DNA from: Hymenobacter roseosalivarius DSM 11622
GTDB taxonomy: Bacteria > Bacteroidota > Bacteroidia > Cytophagales > Hymenobacteraceae
Direction: 5' to 3'
DNA length: 64,000 nt
Assembly: GCF_900176135.1 (NCBI RefSeq)
Contig: NZ_FWWW01000091.1
Coordinates: forward strand, 1-64,000
Positions 43,141-51,921 of the stretch are shown here, piece after piece. Under the pieces are notes generated by a model. The model saw only the letters and a list, made by a program, of their open reading frames with translations. It was not told where the DNA came from and did no database searches. The position numbers were made by a program, and so were the translations under genes. Within the stretch, counting starts at the first letter, position 1, and each line of letters opens with the position of its first letter.

Positions 43141-44047
43141 ACTTGGTAAACCACCAGCCCAGCAGTGCCAGCAACGGCAAAGAAAGCGGAATTCCCAGGC
43201 CCACCATTTGAGCGGCCAGGGGCGGGTCGAGGCCGTAGCGCTCCGCCACGACCGCCGCCGTATTCATGGGGCCAATAGCGGCTCCCAGTATGCAAAGATC
43301 CACCACGCGGCCGTGCTGATGGGCGGCGGCCTGGTAGAGGCCATAGATGAGCAGCGGGGCCACAAGCAGCTTATACGATAAGCCCAACACCAGCGGGCGG
43401 GCCTGCGCCGGCGGCACTCTCAGATTCATCTGCAAGCCCACCGAGAGCAGCGCGATAACCGGAAAGGGGCCGCTTATTTTTTCCAGCACCCCGCGCACTA
43501 GCTCCGGGTGCTGGTACCCGGCCGCGTTGGCTACCATCGCCAGCACGAAGGCCAGAAAGGGCGGGAACCGCAGCACGTTGCGGAACATTGCCCCCCACGA
43601 GGGCTCGGCGGCTCCGTACCAGGAGGCTACCGCTACGCCCAGCGTGACGCCCACCAGAAACGAGCCGGCCTGGCTCATCATAATGCCCAGCTCCAGCCCT
43701 TCGCGCCCGTACAGCAACTCAAAAATCGGGAAGCCGACAAACGAGGTGCTGCTGATGCCTCCCGTCAGAATCAGGGCCCCGATGGTGGCCCGCGACAGCT
43801 TCATTCGCCGGCCCACGGCCTCAAAGAACAGATAGCCAGCCCCAAAAATCAGCCACGGGGCCAGTACCGGCAGCAGAAAATGACTGTCGAGCCGGGCCAC
43901 GGCCAGATGCAGAAAGGTAAGCGCCGGCATGAACACCATCACCAGCAGCTGGTTGAGCACGCCAGCCGCCCCCACCGGCACCAGCCCCCACCGCCGCAGC
44001 GCCGCCCCGGCGCCCAGACACAGCAGCAGTAAGGTGAGGTTAGTCAT
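43139..44047 (-). CDS. AEC-family transporter
   Basis: A 302-residue membrane protein of the auxin efflux carrier family with ten predicted helices. The pattern includes LLLLCLGAGAALRRWGLVP, LNQLLVMVFMPALTFLHLA, ILTGGISSTSFVGFPIFELL, MSQAGSFLVGVTLGVAVASWYG, SVGLQMNL, YKLLVAPLLIYGLYQAAA, AIGPMNTAAVVAERYGLDPPLAAQMVGLGIPLSLPLLALLGWW. Bacterial relatives move malate, malonate or similar acids. The leader just before the ATG is CTCACC-rich. Family B and C repeats flank it on either side. Confidence 0.9.
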   Translation of the reverse strand: MTNLTLLLLCLGAGAALRRWGLVPVGAAGVLNQLLVMVFMPALTFLHLAVARLDSHFLLPVLAPWLIFGAGYLFFEAVGRRMKLSRATIGALILTGGISSTSFVGFPIFELLYGREGLELGIMMSQAGSFLVGVTLGVAVASWYGAAEPSWGAMFRNVLRFPPFLAFVLAMVANAAGYQHPELVRGVLEKISGPFPVIALLSVGLQMNLRVPPAQARPLVLGLSYKLLVAPLLIYGLYQAAAHQHGRVVDLCILGAAIGPMNTAAVVAERYGLDPPLAAQMVGLGIPLSLPLLALLGWWFTK

Positions 44048-44092
44048 TTTTTAAAGGTGAGAGGCGAGCGGTAAGAAACAATTGTCATCCTG

Positions 44093-44180
44093 AGGAACGA
44101 AGGACCTTATTACATTAGCACAAGTCGTCATTTCGCTGGTCGCTCACTTGTGATAAGGTCCTTCGTTCCTCAGGATGACA
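44093..44180. repeat. Palindromic intergenic element, family B
   Basis: TGTCATCCTGAGGAACGAAG and GACCTTAT pair exactly with ATAAGGTCCTTCGTTCCTCA and GGATGACA. It is the same family as the element nested at 10095-10216. Confidence 0.9.
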
Positions 44181-44199
44181 GACTTTATTGCTTCCCTTT

Positions 44200-47100
44200 C
44201 TAAAAGGTCAGCGTCACGTTGGTGTAGTAATATGCCCCATTGAAGCCGAACTGGGCTACGTTGCGGGAGTAGGGGATTTCGCCATTGGAGTAGCTGCCGA
44301 AGCGGGCGGCATCCACCCGGTCGGGGTAAACGTTGGTGAGGTTGTTGGCACCCACGGATACGGAAACCGCCTTGACCGGCGTGTACACCAGCGCCAGGTC
44401 GAACAGGGTTTTGCCCTCAAATTTCTGGCTGATGTGGGGTACGTATACCGTGGCTCCGCTTACCACGCGATTGGCGGGCTTTTCGTAGGCCGTTACTGGC
44501 CCGAAGTAGGAGGCGCGGGGCGTGAGGCTAAACTTGCCCACCTGGTAGGTGACCGAGAACAGCACTTTCTGACGCGGCTGGGCCTGCTCAATCAGCCCGA
44601 TGCTGACTGTGTCGATGAGCAGAATGCGGTTGGTGGTGCCGGCCTGCAGCTCTGCCGGCGTATTGCTGGTGCGCACGATGTTGGTGGCGTTGAAGGTCAG
44701 GGCCAAGCTGGTGCTCAGGCGGCTGCGGTCACTGATATCGTACTTGTAAGTCGTCACCAGGTCGATGCCGCGGGTACGGGTATCGATGGCGTTGGTGAAA
44801 AAGCGGATTTCGCTGATGTTGGCAAAGTCCGGCGTTTGCAGGGCCCGAATGTCACTTTTCACTAGGCGCTCACTATTGATGATGCGGTCCTGAATGTCAA
44901 TCTGGTAGGCATCGACGGTGAAGAGCAGATCTTCCGTGAGCCGGGCGGCTACGCCGAGGCTGTAGTTCCAGGAAGTTTCGGCCTTGGGGTCGGCTACGCC
45001 CAGCGGCACGAGGCGGGGGTCGTTGTTGCGCAGCTGCTTGGTTTGCACGATGGCCCCGGCCTGCACCGTGGAGGTCGATACGCTGTTGAACGTCTGCTGC
45101 AAAGAGGGTGCGCGGAAGCCGCGGTTGATGGAGCCGCGCAGGGCAATGCCTTCCGTCAGCTTCATCCGCGAGGCCAGCTTACCCGAGATGTTGGAGCCGA
45201 AGTCGGAGTAGTTCTCGTAGCGCAGGGCCGAGGTTACCAGCAGGCGCTCGGTGATGTCGCTTTCCACGTCTACGTACACGCCAATGTTGCTGCGGGTGGT
45301 GTTGGTTTCGTCGTCGGGGGCGATGCCGGGCCGGCCGCTGGAGCCGGGGGCCTTGGCAGTGCGGGCGGGCGAAGTAGGCGTGGCCGGCGCGGCCAGCGCG
45401 AACGGACCCACCTCGTAGGAGGCGGGGCTGCCTTTTTCCAGCTCAAAGCGGTCAACCCGGAACTGGCTGCCCAAGGCCAGGTTGAAGGACTTGGTACCAA
45501 ACAGGCCCACGTAGTTGCGCGACACGTTCACCTCGCTCGTGCTCTGCCCAAAGGCGCTGCGGCCCACGTAGAAATCGGTGGGCGAGGCGTTGCCCAGTGA
45601 AGGGTTAGCTGTTTTGTTGGCAAACAGGTCGAGGTAGTTGTGGCCGTAGCCCGTGCTGAAATCCAGGTTCCAGCCGCCGGCCAGCTTGCGGTTCAGGCCC
45701 ACGACGGCCGAGTAGTCGTCGCTGCGACCGGGCAGCTCGGGCAGGTAGCCGTCGGGGTGAATGGGGCTGTAGTTGACGTTGTTGGGCTGGGCATTACGAA
45801 AGAAGCCGTAGGCCAGAATATCCTTGCGCGAGTACCCGCCGAAGCTGTACACCGACCAGCCGGCGCTGCCCACCGGCACGCCCAGGTTATAGAAACCCTG
45901 GTAGATGTCGGCCTGGTTGCTGCCGTACACGCCTACCTTGAAGGGCTCCCCAACGGGCGGATACACGCCCCGCTCGGCCCGCATGCGGTTCTCGTTGGCA
46001 ATCTGGGTGGGCGTGGGCGTCGGGTTGGCGGCGGTCAGGGCCGGGAAGGCCGTATAAATGCCCCCCACGTAGTTATCCGAGCGGTCGGTCTGGTTCTGAC
46101 GCTGGTATTGCAGCGTCAGATTGAGGTAGCCGGGATTGGTTTTGCCCAGCTTAACGCCATAATTGGCCCCCGCCAGGTACTGCGTCCCGTCGCCTTCCTG
46201 CGTGACGCCAAACTGGGTTCTGATGGTGGCAACACCCGTGCTTTTATTTAGGCCCAAGTTGATAACCCCGGCAATAGCGTCGGAGCCGTACTGGGCCGCC
46301 GCCCCGTCGCGCAGCACTTCAATGCGCTCGATAGCCAGCGACGGCACGGCGTTCAGGTCAGTTACCACGGTGCCGCTACCCACGGTCACGTTCAGGTTGA
46401 GGGCCGAAAACTGGTGGCGACGCTTGCCGTCCACGAGCACCAGCACCTGGTCGGGGGAGAGGCCGCGCAGGGTGGCTGGGTCGGCGTAATTGGCCACGCC
46501 GTTTACACCGGTTTTGGCGGAGTTGAAAGAGGGAGAATTAAACTGCACCTGCTGGCCGAGATCAACCTGGCCGGTGGCTTGCAGCTCCTTGGCATTGAGT
46601 ACGTCCACGGGGGCCGGACGTTCCACGTCGGTGCGGGGCAGGCCGCGCGAGCCCACTACCGTTACCTGACCCAGCTCAGTAGTGCTGGATTGCAGGCGCA
46701 CGTCCAGCGTGGTCCGGTCGCCCACGGCTATCTGCTGGCTTTTGAAGCCAATGGCCGAGACTACCAACGTAGCGCCCGGCTTGACGGTGATGGAAAAGCG
46801 CCCGTCGCCGTCGGTGCTGATGCCATTGTTCGTGCCTAGCTCCAGTACCGTAGCGCCCGGAATAGCCTCCCCGCCTTCGCTGGTCACGCGGCCGGTAATG
46901 GTGGCATCCACCGCCGTTTTGGGCAAAGGCAAGGGCGCAAGCAGAATGCCGCTGTTTACTACTTCATAGGTAATCTGGAGCGGTCCGAATAAGGATTGCA
47001 ATACGCCACTGAGCGGCGTATCCACTGCCTGCACCGTCACCTTGCGGTTGGCGCCAATAAGCTGTGGGCTGTACAAAAAGCGCGTGTGCACCTGATTTTC

Positions 47101-47277
47101 GAGACTAGCTAGGGCCGTGAGCACCGGCTGCTCTTGCACTTGCAGCGTTACATGCTGTTCCAGTACGCTCTGTTCGGTCCGGTCGGCCGCCGCTGCTGGC
47201 GCGGCCAGCCCGAGGAACGGCACCAGCGCCAGCACCAGCTGCCGGCAAAGGTGAGTGAGAGGTAGAAGTGATTTCAT
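44200..47277 (-). CDS. TonB-dependent outer membrane receptor with STN domain
   Basis: A 1025-residue receptor. The order is a signal peptide (to AAPAAAA), an STN signalling domain (about 35-110), a carboxypeptidase-like regulatory domain (ITGRVTSEGGEAIPGATVLE, 125-205), a TonB box/plug (VERPAPVDVLNAKELQATGQ, VLVLVDGKRRH, AIERIEVLRDGAAAQYGSDAIAGVINL), and a 22-strand beta barrel ending GAYYYTNVTLTF with a terminal Phe. The STN domain is the part that contacts FecR, matching the overlapping fecR gene upstream. The ligand is unknown; FecA-type substrates are iron chelates, but many Bacteroidota members take up glycans. Confidence 0.93.
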   Translation of the reverse strand: MKSLLPLTHLCRQLVLALVPFLGLAAPAAAADRTEQSVLEQHVTLQVQEQPVLTALASLENQVHTRFLYSPQLIGANRKVTVQAVDTPLSGVLQSLFGPLQITYEVVNSGILLAPLPLPKTAVDATITGRVTSEGGEAIPGATVLELGTNNGISTDGDGRFSITVKPGATLVVSAIGFKSQQIAVGDRTTLDVRLQSSTTELGQVTVVGSRGLPRTDVERPAPVDVLNAKELQATGQVDLGQQVQFNSPSFNSAKTGVNGVANYADPATLRGLSPDQVLVLVDGKRRHQFSALNLNVTVGSGTVVTDLNAVPSLAIERIEVLRDGAAAQYGSDAIAGVINLGLNKSTGVATIRTQFGVTQEGDGTQYLAGANYGVKLGKTNPGYLNLTLQYQRQNQTDRSDNYVGGIYTAFPALTAANPTPTPTQIANENRMRAERGVYPPVGEPFKVGVYGSNQADIYQGFYNLGVPVGSAGWSVYSFGGYSRKDILAYGFFRNAQPNNVNYSPIHPDGYLPELPGRSDDYSAVVGLNRKLAGGWNLDFSTGYGHNYLDLFANKTANPSLGNASPTDFYVGRSAFGQSTSEVNVSRNYVGLFGTKSFNLALGSQFRVDRFELEKGSPASYEVGPFALAAPATPTSPARTAKAPGSSGRPGIAPDDETNTTRSNIGVYVDVESDITERLLVTSALRYENYSDFGSNISGKLASRMKLTEGIALRGSINRGFRAPSLQQTFNSVSTSTVQAGAIVQTKQLRNNDPRLVPLGVADPKAETSWNYSLGVAARLTEDLLFTVDAYQIDIQDRIINSERLVKSDIRALQTPDFANISEIRFFTNAIDTRTRGIDLVTTYKYDISDRSRLSTSLALTFNATNIVRTSNTPAELQAGTTNRILLIDTVSIGLIEQAQPRQKVLFSVTYQVGKFSLTPRASYFGPVTAYEKPANRVVSGATVYVPHISQKFEGKTLFDLALVYTPVKAVSVSVGANNLTNVYPDRVDAARFGSYSNGEIPYSRNVAQFGFNGAYYYTNVTLTF

Positions 47278-48464
47278 GAGGTGGGAATGGGTTTGGTGGG
47301 ATTTGAAGGGTAAGAATTGAGAGATGAATGGAGCAGCCTGCGGAGCCCGGAATCAGGGCTCAGATGGTGCCGGGGGGCTTTTTTAACTAATTCTTCGACC
47401 GAGGACGTATTCGCTGGGTGGAGTTTGTTGCCACAGCCTTTGCTGTGAAAAATGACTTTAGTGCCGGCTCGCTCATAGGTAGCGCCCAGCGCTTTGCACA
47501 GCAGATCGAGCTTTTCAAACATCGGCTCATCTTTGAAGAGCAGGCGCACGGTGCAGCCCATCAGCACCTCCTCGTCGTAGACGATAGGCACGCCGTAGGC
47601 ATGCTCCAGGGCTTGGATTACTTCCGTTACCGGCCGGTCGTCGAAGGCGAACGGGCGGGGGATAAGCAGGGCCGGCCGCTCAACCAGCTCCTTGCGCATT
47701 TCCAGCACCTGCGGCGAATACGCCACCTGCTGATTAGGCATCAGCTCCAGCGGCGCTGCCATCCGGCCGGCCGCGCTGCCTGCCCCGGATGGGCGCGGAC
47801 TTACCCGCACCCGGCCGGTACGCACCATCACGAGTGCCTGGGGTTGCTCGGGGTAAGCGCGCACCGTGAAGCTGGTGCCGAGCACGGTGGTTACGACCTT
47901 GTCGGTTACCACCAGAAAGGGCTTAACGGGATTGCGCGCAATCTCAAAAAAAGCCTCGCCCTGCAGGAATACCTCCCGCTTCGCATTGGTAAATTGTTGA
48001 GGATAGCGCAGGGTGCTGCGTGGCTGCAAGCGCACGGTGCTGCCGTCGGCCAGCGCGAGGCGGACGACCTGGGAAGTAACATTCGTATGCGTAATCCATT
48101 GGTTGGCGCTCAGGGATGGCGTCGTGTGAGGAACGGCCAGCCGGGCAGCCGTCACCGGTGCCCGTTGGGGCTGGAGTAGCAGCACGCCGAAGCCTAAACC
48201 CAGCACCAGCAGCGCGGCCACGGCCCAACGAAGCGGGTTTAATCGCCACATCGGAAATACTTCGTGGGCTGAGGTTGGGGCCTGAATCACGGTCTCAATC
48301 CGATTCCACAGTTTGGCTTTCAAGCGGGCATTATCGGCGAGGCTCAACTCGGTTTGAGAAGCAGCCAGGGCTTCATACCACTGCTCCACCCGCTTTGCCT
48401 CGTCTGGGGGGCTTTCTCCGCGCAGATAGCGCTGCAATACAGCCTCTTGGTTTTCTGACTTCAT
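47274..48464 (-). CDS. FecR-family anti-sigma/sigma regulator
   Basis: A 396-residue protein starting at the ATG of MKSENQEAVLQRYLRGESP (an upstream in-frame TTG is less likely). The cytosolic N-terminus (DEAKRVEQWYEALAASQ) precedes one membrane helix (WAVAALLVLGLGFGVLLL) and the periplasmic FecR domain: LALADGSTVRLQPRSTLRYP, FLQGEAFFEIARNPVKPFLV, TTVLGTSFTVRAYPEQ, with a C-terminal DUF4974-like domain (YGVPIVYDEEVL). It relays receptor state to the ECF sigma factor. Its stop overlaps the receptor start by four bases (ATGA), so translation is coupled. Confidence 0.93.
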   Translation of the reverse strand: MKSENQEAVLQRYLRGESPPDEAKRVEQWYEALAASQTELSLADNARLKAKLWNRIETVIQAPTSAHEVFPMWRLNPLRWAVAALLVLGLGFGVLLLQPQRAPVTAARLAVPHTTPSLSANQWITHTNVTSQVVRLALADGSTVRLQPRSTLRYPQQFTNAKREVFLQGEAFFEIARNPVKPFLVVTDKVVTTVLGTSFTVRAYPEQPQALVMVRTGRVRVSPRPSGAGSAAGRMAAPLELMPNQQVAYSPQVLEMRKELVERPALLIPRPFAFDDRPVTEVIQALEHAYGVPIVYDEEVLMGCTVRLLFKDEPMFEKLDLLCKALGATYERAGTKVIFHSKGCGNKLHPANTSSVEELVKKAPRHHLSPDSGLRRLLHSSLNSYPSNPTKPIPTS

Positions 48465-48470
48465 ACTCAA

Positions 48471-48814
48471 TGGTAATAAGTAGGGCTACCTTATCAGGTC
48501 GGACTTCGTGTGCTCATCCCTTGCCTAAGCCTGAACTATTTTTAGTAGGAATAGGCGGGGGCATAAAAAATGCTCGGCTCGCAACGGGGGCGAATGGAGC
48601 GTATATGTACTCTACTGGTTGTTTTTTAACTGTTTATGAAGCTGTTCAGAAAGTCGACTTCGGGTCATGCTTCATCTGGCGTCCGCTCGCCGAAGCATCC
48701 CTTCCGCTTCGTATGGGTCGTCTAACGAAGAGGGAGAGATGCTTCGGCGAGCGGACGCCAGATGAAGCATGACATTCTAATGTGATTTTAACGACTTCCG
48801 AAACTGCTTTTATA
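48471..48814. other. Gap between sigma factor and fecR, carrying a repeat
   Basis: Apart from the palindrome at 48664-48773, the remaining 200 bases hold no recognisable gene or RNA. Part of it must contain the fecR promoter, expected to be recognised by the neighbouring sigma factor. Confidence 0.6.
48664..48773. repeat. Palindromic element with mixed family A/B arms
   Basis: GTCATGCTTCATCTGGCGTC and CGCTCGCCGAAGCATC pair exactly with GATGCTTCGGCGAGCGGACG and CCAGATGAAGCATGAC. The outer GTCATGC and the inner GAAGCATC are family A wording, while CTGGCGTCCGCT between them is family B wording. Confidence 0.88.
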
Positions 48815-49432
48815 CTAAAAAGGTAGTTGAGAAAACAGCAGCAGGAATACTAAAAAATCCTTCAGGCGGGTTCGCAAGAAACGCAGCGCGCGGGTGAGAT
48901 GGTACTCCACGGTTTTGGGTGCTAGGTTCAGCCGCACCGCTATCTCCGGCACTGATTGGTACTGCTCCCGACTCAGGCGGAACACGGCCTGGGTATTGGC
49001 GGGTAAGCTCCCCACACTGGCCGCCAGGGCCGCTGACAGGTCGGCCGCGCCCATCATTTCTTCCGTTGTGCAGTCTGCCAGGGCGGAGCGCGGAGCCGCG
49101 GAGGCTACGTAGCCCTCATGAGCTATTCGGGACCGGATGCGGTCGATGATCTTGTATTTAGCGGCCGTAAACAGGTAGACATCCAGCTTGTGAATGTGAG
49201 CAACGGATCGTTTATGCCACAGGCCAACAAATACGTCCTGTACGACCTCCTCAGCATCGGCTCCGGAGCCGAGTTTGCGGTGCGTCAGCTCGTAGAGCCG
49301 CTGCCAATAGCGCTCATATATGTGGGCGAAGGCGTTTTCGTCGCCGGACTCCAAGGCTGACACCAGCGCATCATCGTCCCAGGCCGAATAAAACCGCGGG
49401 CTGTTGGAGGCAGCGGAAGAAAGCACTCTCAT
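48815..49432 (-). CDS. ECF RNA polymerase sigma factor (FecI-like)
   Basis: A 205-residue sigma-70 family protein. Region 2 is FAHIYERYWQRLYELTHRKLG, DAEEVVQDVFVGLWHKRS and VYLFTAAKYKIIDRIRSRI; region 4 is AVFRLSREQYQSVPEIAVRLNLAPKTVEYHLTRALRFLR. It stands before fecR and the receptor on the same strand, as in the FecI-FecR-FecA circuit: receptor occupancy releases the sigma factor via FecR, and the sigma factor then drives the receptor genes. It is cytosolic. Confidence 0.94.
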   Translation of the reverse strand: MRVLSSAASNSPRFYSAWDDDALVSALESGDENAFAHIYERYWQRLYELTHRKLGSGADAEEVVQDVFVGLWHKRSVAHIHKLDVYLFTAAKYKIIDRIRSRIAHEGYVASAAPRSALADCTTEEMMGAADLSAALAASVGSLPANTQAVFRLSREQYQSVPEIAVRLNLAPKTVEYHLTRALRFLRTRLKDFLVFLLLFSQLPF

Positions 49433-49571
49433 AAATACATGAAAACCAGCTTACAATGGCCTCTACAATTTATAATAAATTATCAATTAAAGTACATTTG
49501 TATACGAGCCTCGCAGGCTGAACGGTGGAGCTTGTCGGTCGGTGCCCGTTGGGGTGGTTGGTTCTATTCGG

Positions 49572-49625
49572 CAACAACCTGGAAATCATTTCCTCGCCTC
49601 AGGTTGTTAGGAGTCCTACTCCCTG
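49572..49625 (+). promoter_or_regulatory. Structured leader before riboflavin synthase
   Basis: AACAACCT and AGGTTGTT pair as an outer stem, enclosing the small hairpin GGAAATCATTTCC; directly after it comes GGAGTCCTACTCC. No sequence block of the known FMN riboswitch is visible. Whether it is a regulatory RNA is not established. Confidence 0.3.
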
Positions 49626-49678
49626 CCGATTTCTACGGTAGCCGTACATTCGTACCTCAAAAATCAGCGCAGCACCCC

Positions 49679-50269
49679 GTGTTTACTGGAATAATAGAAT
49701 CGCTCGGCACGATCACCGATGTGCAATCGCAAGGCACCAATCGTCACTTCACGGTGGTCACAGCCTTTGCCCATGAATTACAAATTGACCAAAGCGTAGC
49801 CCACGACGGCGTCTGCCTGACGGTAGTAGCCGTGGACGCGGCAGCCGGCACCCACACCGTAACGGCTATTGATGAGACTCTGCGAAAAACCAACCTGGGC
49901 AATTGGCAGCCCGGCCGCCGCGTAAACCTGGAGCGGTGCCTGGCGGCCAGTGGCCGCTTCGATGGCCACATTGTGCAGGGCCACGTTGACCTGACGGCTA
50001 CCTGCGAGAGCGTAACTGACCAGAACGGCTCGTGGGTGTACCGCTTTCGCCACGAGCCCGGCCCCGGCCGCGTGACGGTGGAGAAAGGCTCCATTAGCAT
50101 CAACGGCACCAGCCTCACCTGCTTTGATAGCACCGACGACGGCTTTAGCGTGGCCATCATTCCCTACACCTACGAGCACACCACCTTCCAGGACCTGCAC
50201 CCCGGCGACCTGGTAAATCTGGAGTTTGATATCGTCGGGAAGTACGTAGCCAAGCTACTGGGTAAGTAG
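49679..50269 (+). CDS. ribE: Riboflavin synthase, alpha chain
   Basis: A 196-residue enzyme made of two lumazine-binding repeats, joining two lumazines into riboflavin in the cytosol. The GTG start gives the canonical MFTGIIESLGTITD; the frame is open for 240 bases upstream, but the extra residues have no family match. Repeat 1 holds DGVCLTVV and VNLERCLAASGRFDGHIVQGHVD; repeat 2 holds KGSISINGTSLTC and FSVAIIPYTYEHTTF. No other rib gene is nearby. A terminator follows. Confidence 0.96.
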   Translation: MFTGIIESLGTITDVQSQGTNRHFTVVTAFAHELQIDQSVAHDGVCLTVVAVDAAAGTHTVTAIDETLRKTNLGNWQPGRRVNLERCLAASGRFDGHIVQGHVDLTATCESVTDQNGSWVYRFRHEPGPGRVTVEKGSISINGTSLTCFDSTDDGFSVAIIPYTYEHTTFQDLHPGDLVNLEFDIVGKYVAKLLGK

Positions 50270-50796
50270 CGAGCTTATCAACGCAAGAAAGCCCCCCAGT
50301 CCGGAATTCTTTAGGTTGGGGGGCTTTTTTGGGTTGATACAGTTACTCGAAGATCATGCGGGCAGCAACCGTACCGTAAACTGAACCGTAGAGACAGATA
50401 ACAGGCCGCCAGCTGTTTGTGCAGTAGAGCAGACAGCCTATCGTGGAAATAAAGTAATCCCTTTGCCTGAGCCCATGCAAAGCTCCCGTGCCCTTGTTTT
50501 TCGGTTGACCCCGCCCTGAGCGCAGGTGTGACTACTCTGGGTTAGCACCTCCCGTCAGAGGTGAGCGGTAACCGTATTGCCAATTCTTAGCGACACTCAG
50601 CGACAATTTTCGCGCTATGAGGCACGCGCATGGGCCGACAACCAGGCGGGGAGGACAGAGAGTACGGAAAATAATAGCTATACAGCAGAGAGGCCCTACG
50701 CTACGGCTTGCTGAGCTATTACTTTTAAAATAGGAAGAGTAGAACCGCGCCAAACAGCAGTGGAATTCCTGCGCTGTGTCGCTAATTCGCATTACC
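50270..50796. other. Gene-poor gap downstream of ribE
   Basis: After the terminator at 50287-50330 about 470 bases hold no convincing gene, repeat or structured RNA. A minus-strand frame across 50532-50951 has serine/cysteine-rich translation and overlaps the plus-strand gene, so I do not count it. Confidence 0.55.
50287..50330 (+). terminator. Terminator built from an inverted motif pair
   Basis: AAAGCCCCCCAG and TTGGGGGGCTTTTTT form the arms around a loop of about 20 bases. Both arms are copies of the W(4)GCCCCCCA motif. It ends ribE. Confidence 0.85.
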
Positions 50797-51264
50797 ATGA
50801 AGCTTCCCCTGGCCGAGCAGTTGTTCGTAGAATTTGTCACTGGTATTCTGAAAGTCCAATTTACGGAGCAGCAGCTACTTATGAATCTGATAAATCTGCC
50901 TAAAAAGGTTAATCGGGAAATAACTCCCGCTGGAAATCCTACGCTGCGCATTCAGCATGAATACTTTAGGGCGCTCATTCTTCTAAATGAGCCCACGCGT
51001 CAGCTTTCCAGCGTTATGGTGGTTGTGGGCTGCCAGCTATTTAAAGAAATGTTGACTTATGCCCAAACTCCGCACTGGCTGGAAAAAACCAATCATAAAA
51101 GCCAGGACATCCAGCTCGACTGGTATCAGGATGAGTTTAGTCTGAATAACAGGTTGGTGTTGAAGCAGTTGCCGGACTTGGTAGAAGTAGCCTCCGTGGC
51201 TTTCTTCGATTATCCCGGCACCTTCGATGCCCATATCGTGCATTTTCGCCGCCAGCTAACCTAG
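50797..51264 (+). CDS. Hypothetical protein
   Basis: A 155-residue soluble protein starting at MKLPLAEQLFVEFVTGILK. It alternates helices and strands (TEQQLLMNLINLPKKV, RQLSSVMVVVGCQLFKEMLT, LVEVASVAFFDYPGTFDAHIVHF), with no signal peptide or motif I recognise. Codon use is mixed and GC about 50 %. It converges on the PAP2 gene. That it is a real gene rests on length and amino-acid composition only. Confidence 0.5.
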   Translation: MKLPLAEQLFVEFVTGILKVQFTEQQLLMNLINLPKKVNREITPAGNPTLRIQHEYFRALILLNEPTRQLSSVMVVVGCQLFKEMLTYAQTPHWLEKTNHKSQDIQLDWYQDEFSLNNRLVLKQLPDLVEVASVAFFDYPGTFDAHIVHFRRQLT

Positions 51265-51314
51265 TTGTTTGGTGCTGCTAGCTGGCCTTTACCGGCTTCC
51301 TAGTAGGCGCTACC

Positions 51315-51896
51315 TCAGACGGCTGGCTCACTGTGCCACCAGCGCTTTACCCCAAGCTGATACAACTTGGCGCATGCCCAGGCGGCGAGGCTGCCCAGCA
51401 GCGTGCCGGCCAGCACATCGGAAGGATAATGTACGCCCAGATACATGCGGGTGTACGAAACAGTTACGGCCCAGACGATCAACAAAATCTTGACCAGCCA
51501 AAAGCGGGGCGGCAGCACCAGAATCAGAAAGACGGCCAGCGAAAAGGCGTTGGCCGCGTGTGAAGATATAAACCCAAATTGCCCCCCGCAGCCATGCACC
51601 AGGTTCAGCGTCTCCGATAAGTTGGGGTCGTGGCAGGGGCGCAGACGGGCGAAATAGGGTTTGAATACGCGGCTGGAAATGGCATCAGAGAGTAGCACGC
51701 TCAGGCCTAACAGGGGCAGCAGCAGCCGGGCGCGCCGCTTGTATAAGTAGCCCAGCGCAAGGGCTATCACGAAGTAGGCCGGAAACCACACGAAGCGGTC
51801 GGTGAAAAAGATCATCCACGCGTCCATACCGGGCGAGTGGCTGTTATTGGCAGCTATCAGCAGCCAGCGGTCTAGGGCTTGAAGTCGTTCGATCAA
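51315..51896 (-). CDS. PAP2-family membrane phosphatase
   Basis: A 193-residue inner-membrane protein with about five helices, read from a TTG start. The acid-phosphatase motifs are present: KPYFARLRPCHDP (KxxxxxxRP), ISSHAANAF in place of PSGH, and SYTRMYLGVHYPSD (SRxxxxxHxxxD). Such enzymes remove phosphate from lipid carriers such as undecaprenyl pyrophosphate or from phosphatidic acid. No linked gene tells which; recycling of undecaprenyl carrier is plausible. Confidence 0.9.
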   Translation of the reverse strand: MIERLQALDRWLLIAANNSHSPGMDAWMIFFTDRFVWFPAYFVIALALGYLYKRRARLLLPLLGLSVLLSDAISSRVFKPYFARLRPCHDPNLSETLNLVHGCGGQFGFISSHAANAFSLAVFLILVLPPRFWLVKILLIVWAVTVSYTRMYLGVHYPSDVLAGTLLGSLAAWACAKLYQLGVKRWWHSEPAV

Positions 51897-51921
51897 TGAG
51901 CGGGTGAGTAAACGGGCGGGG

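Noticed and set aside
48116-48772. Plus-strand reading frame of 218 residues across fecR start and the palindrome
   Set aside because: It is opposite fecR and then reads through the repeat; no family or signal.
49439-49678. In-frame upstream extension of riboflavin synthase
   Set aside because: The family begins MFTGIIE at the GTG at 49679; the added 80 residues resemble nothing and include hairpin sequence.
50331-50790. Search for a tRNA or riboswitch in the gap after ribE
   Set aside because: No cloverleaf, T-loop (GGTTCGA) or known riboswitch core could be placed there, nor a tRNA anywhere in the window.
50532-50951. Minus-strand reading frame of 139 residues downstream of ribE
   Set aside because: Ser/Cys/Ile-rich translation without signal or domain, overlapping the plus-strand gene at 50797.
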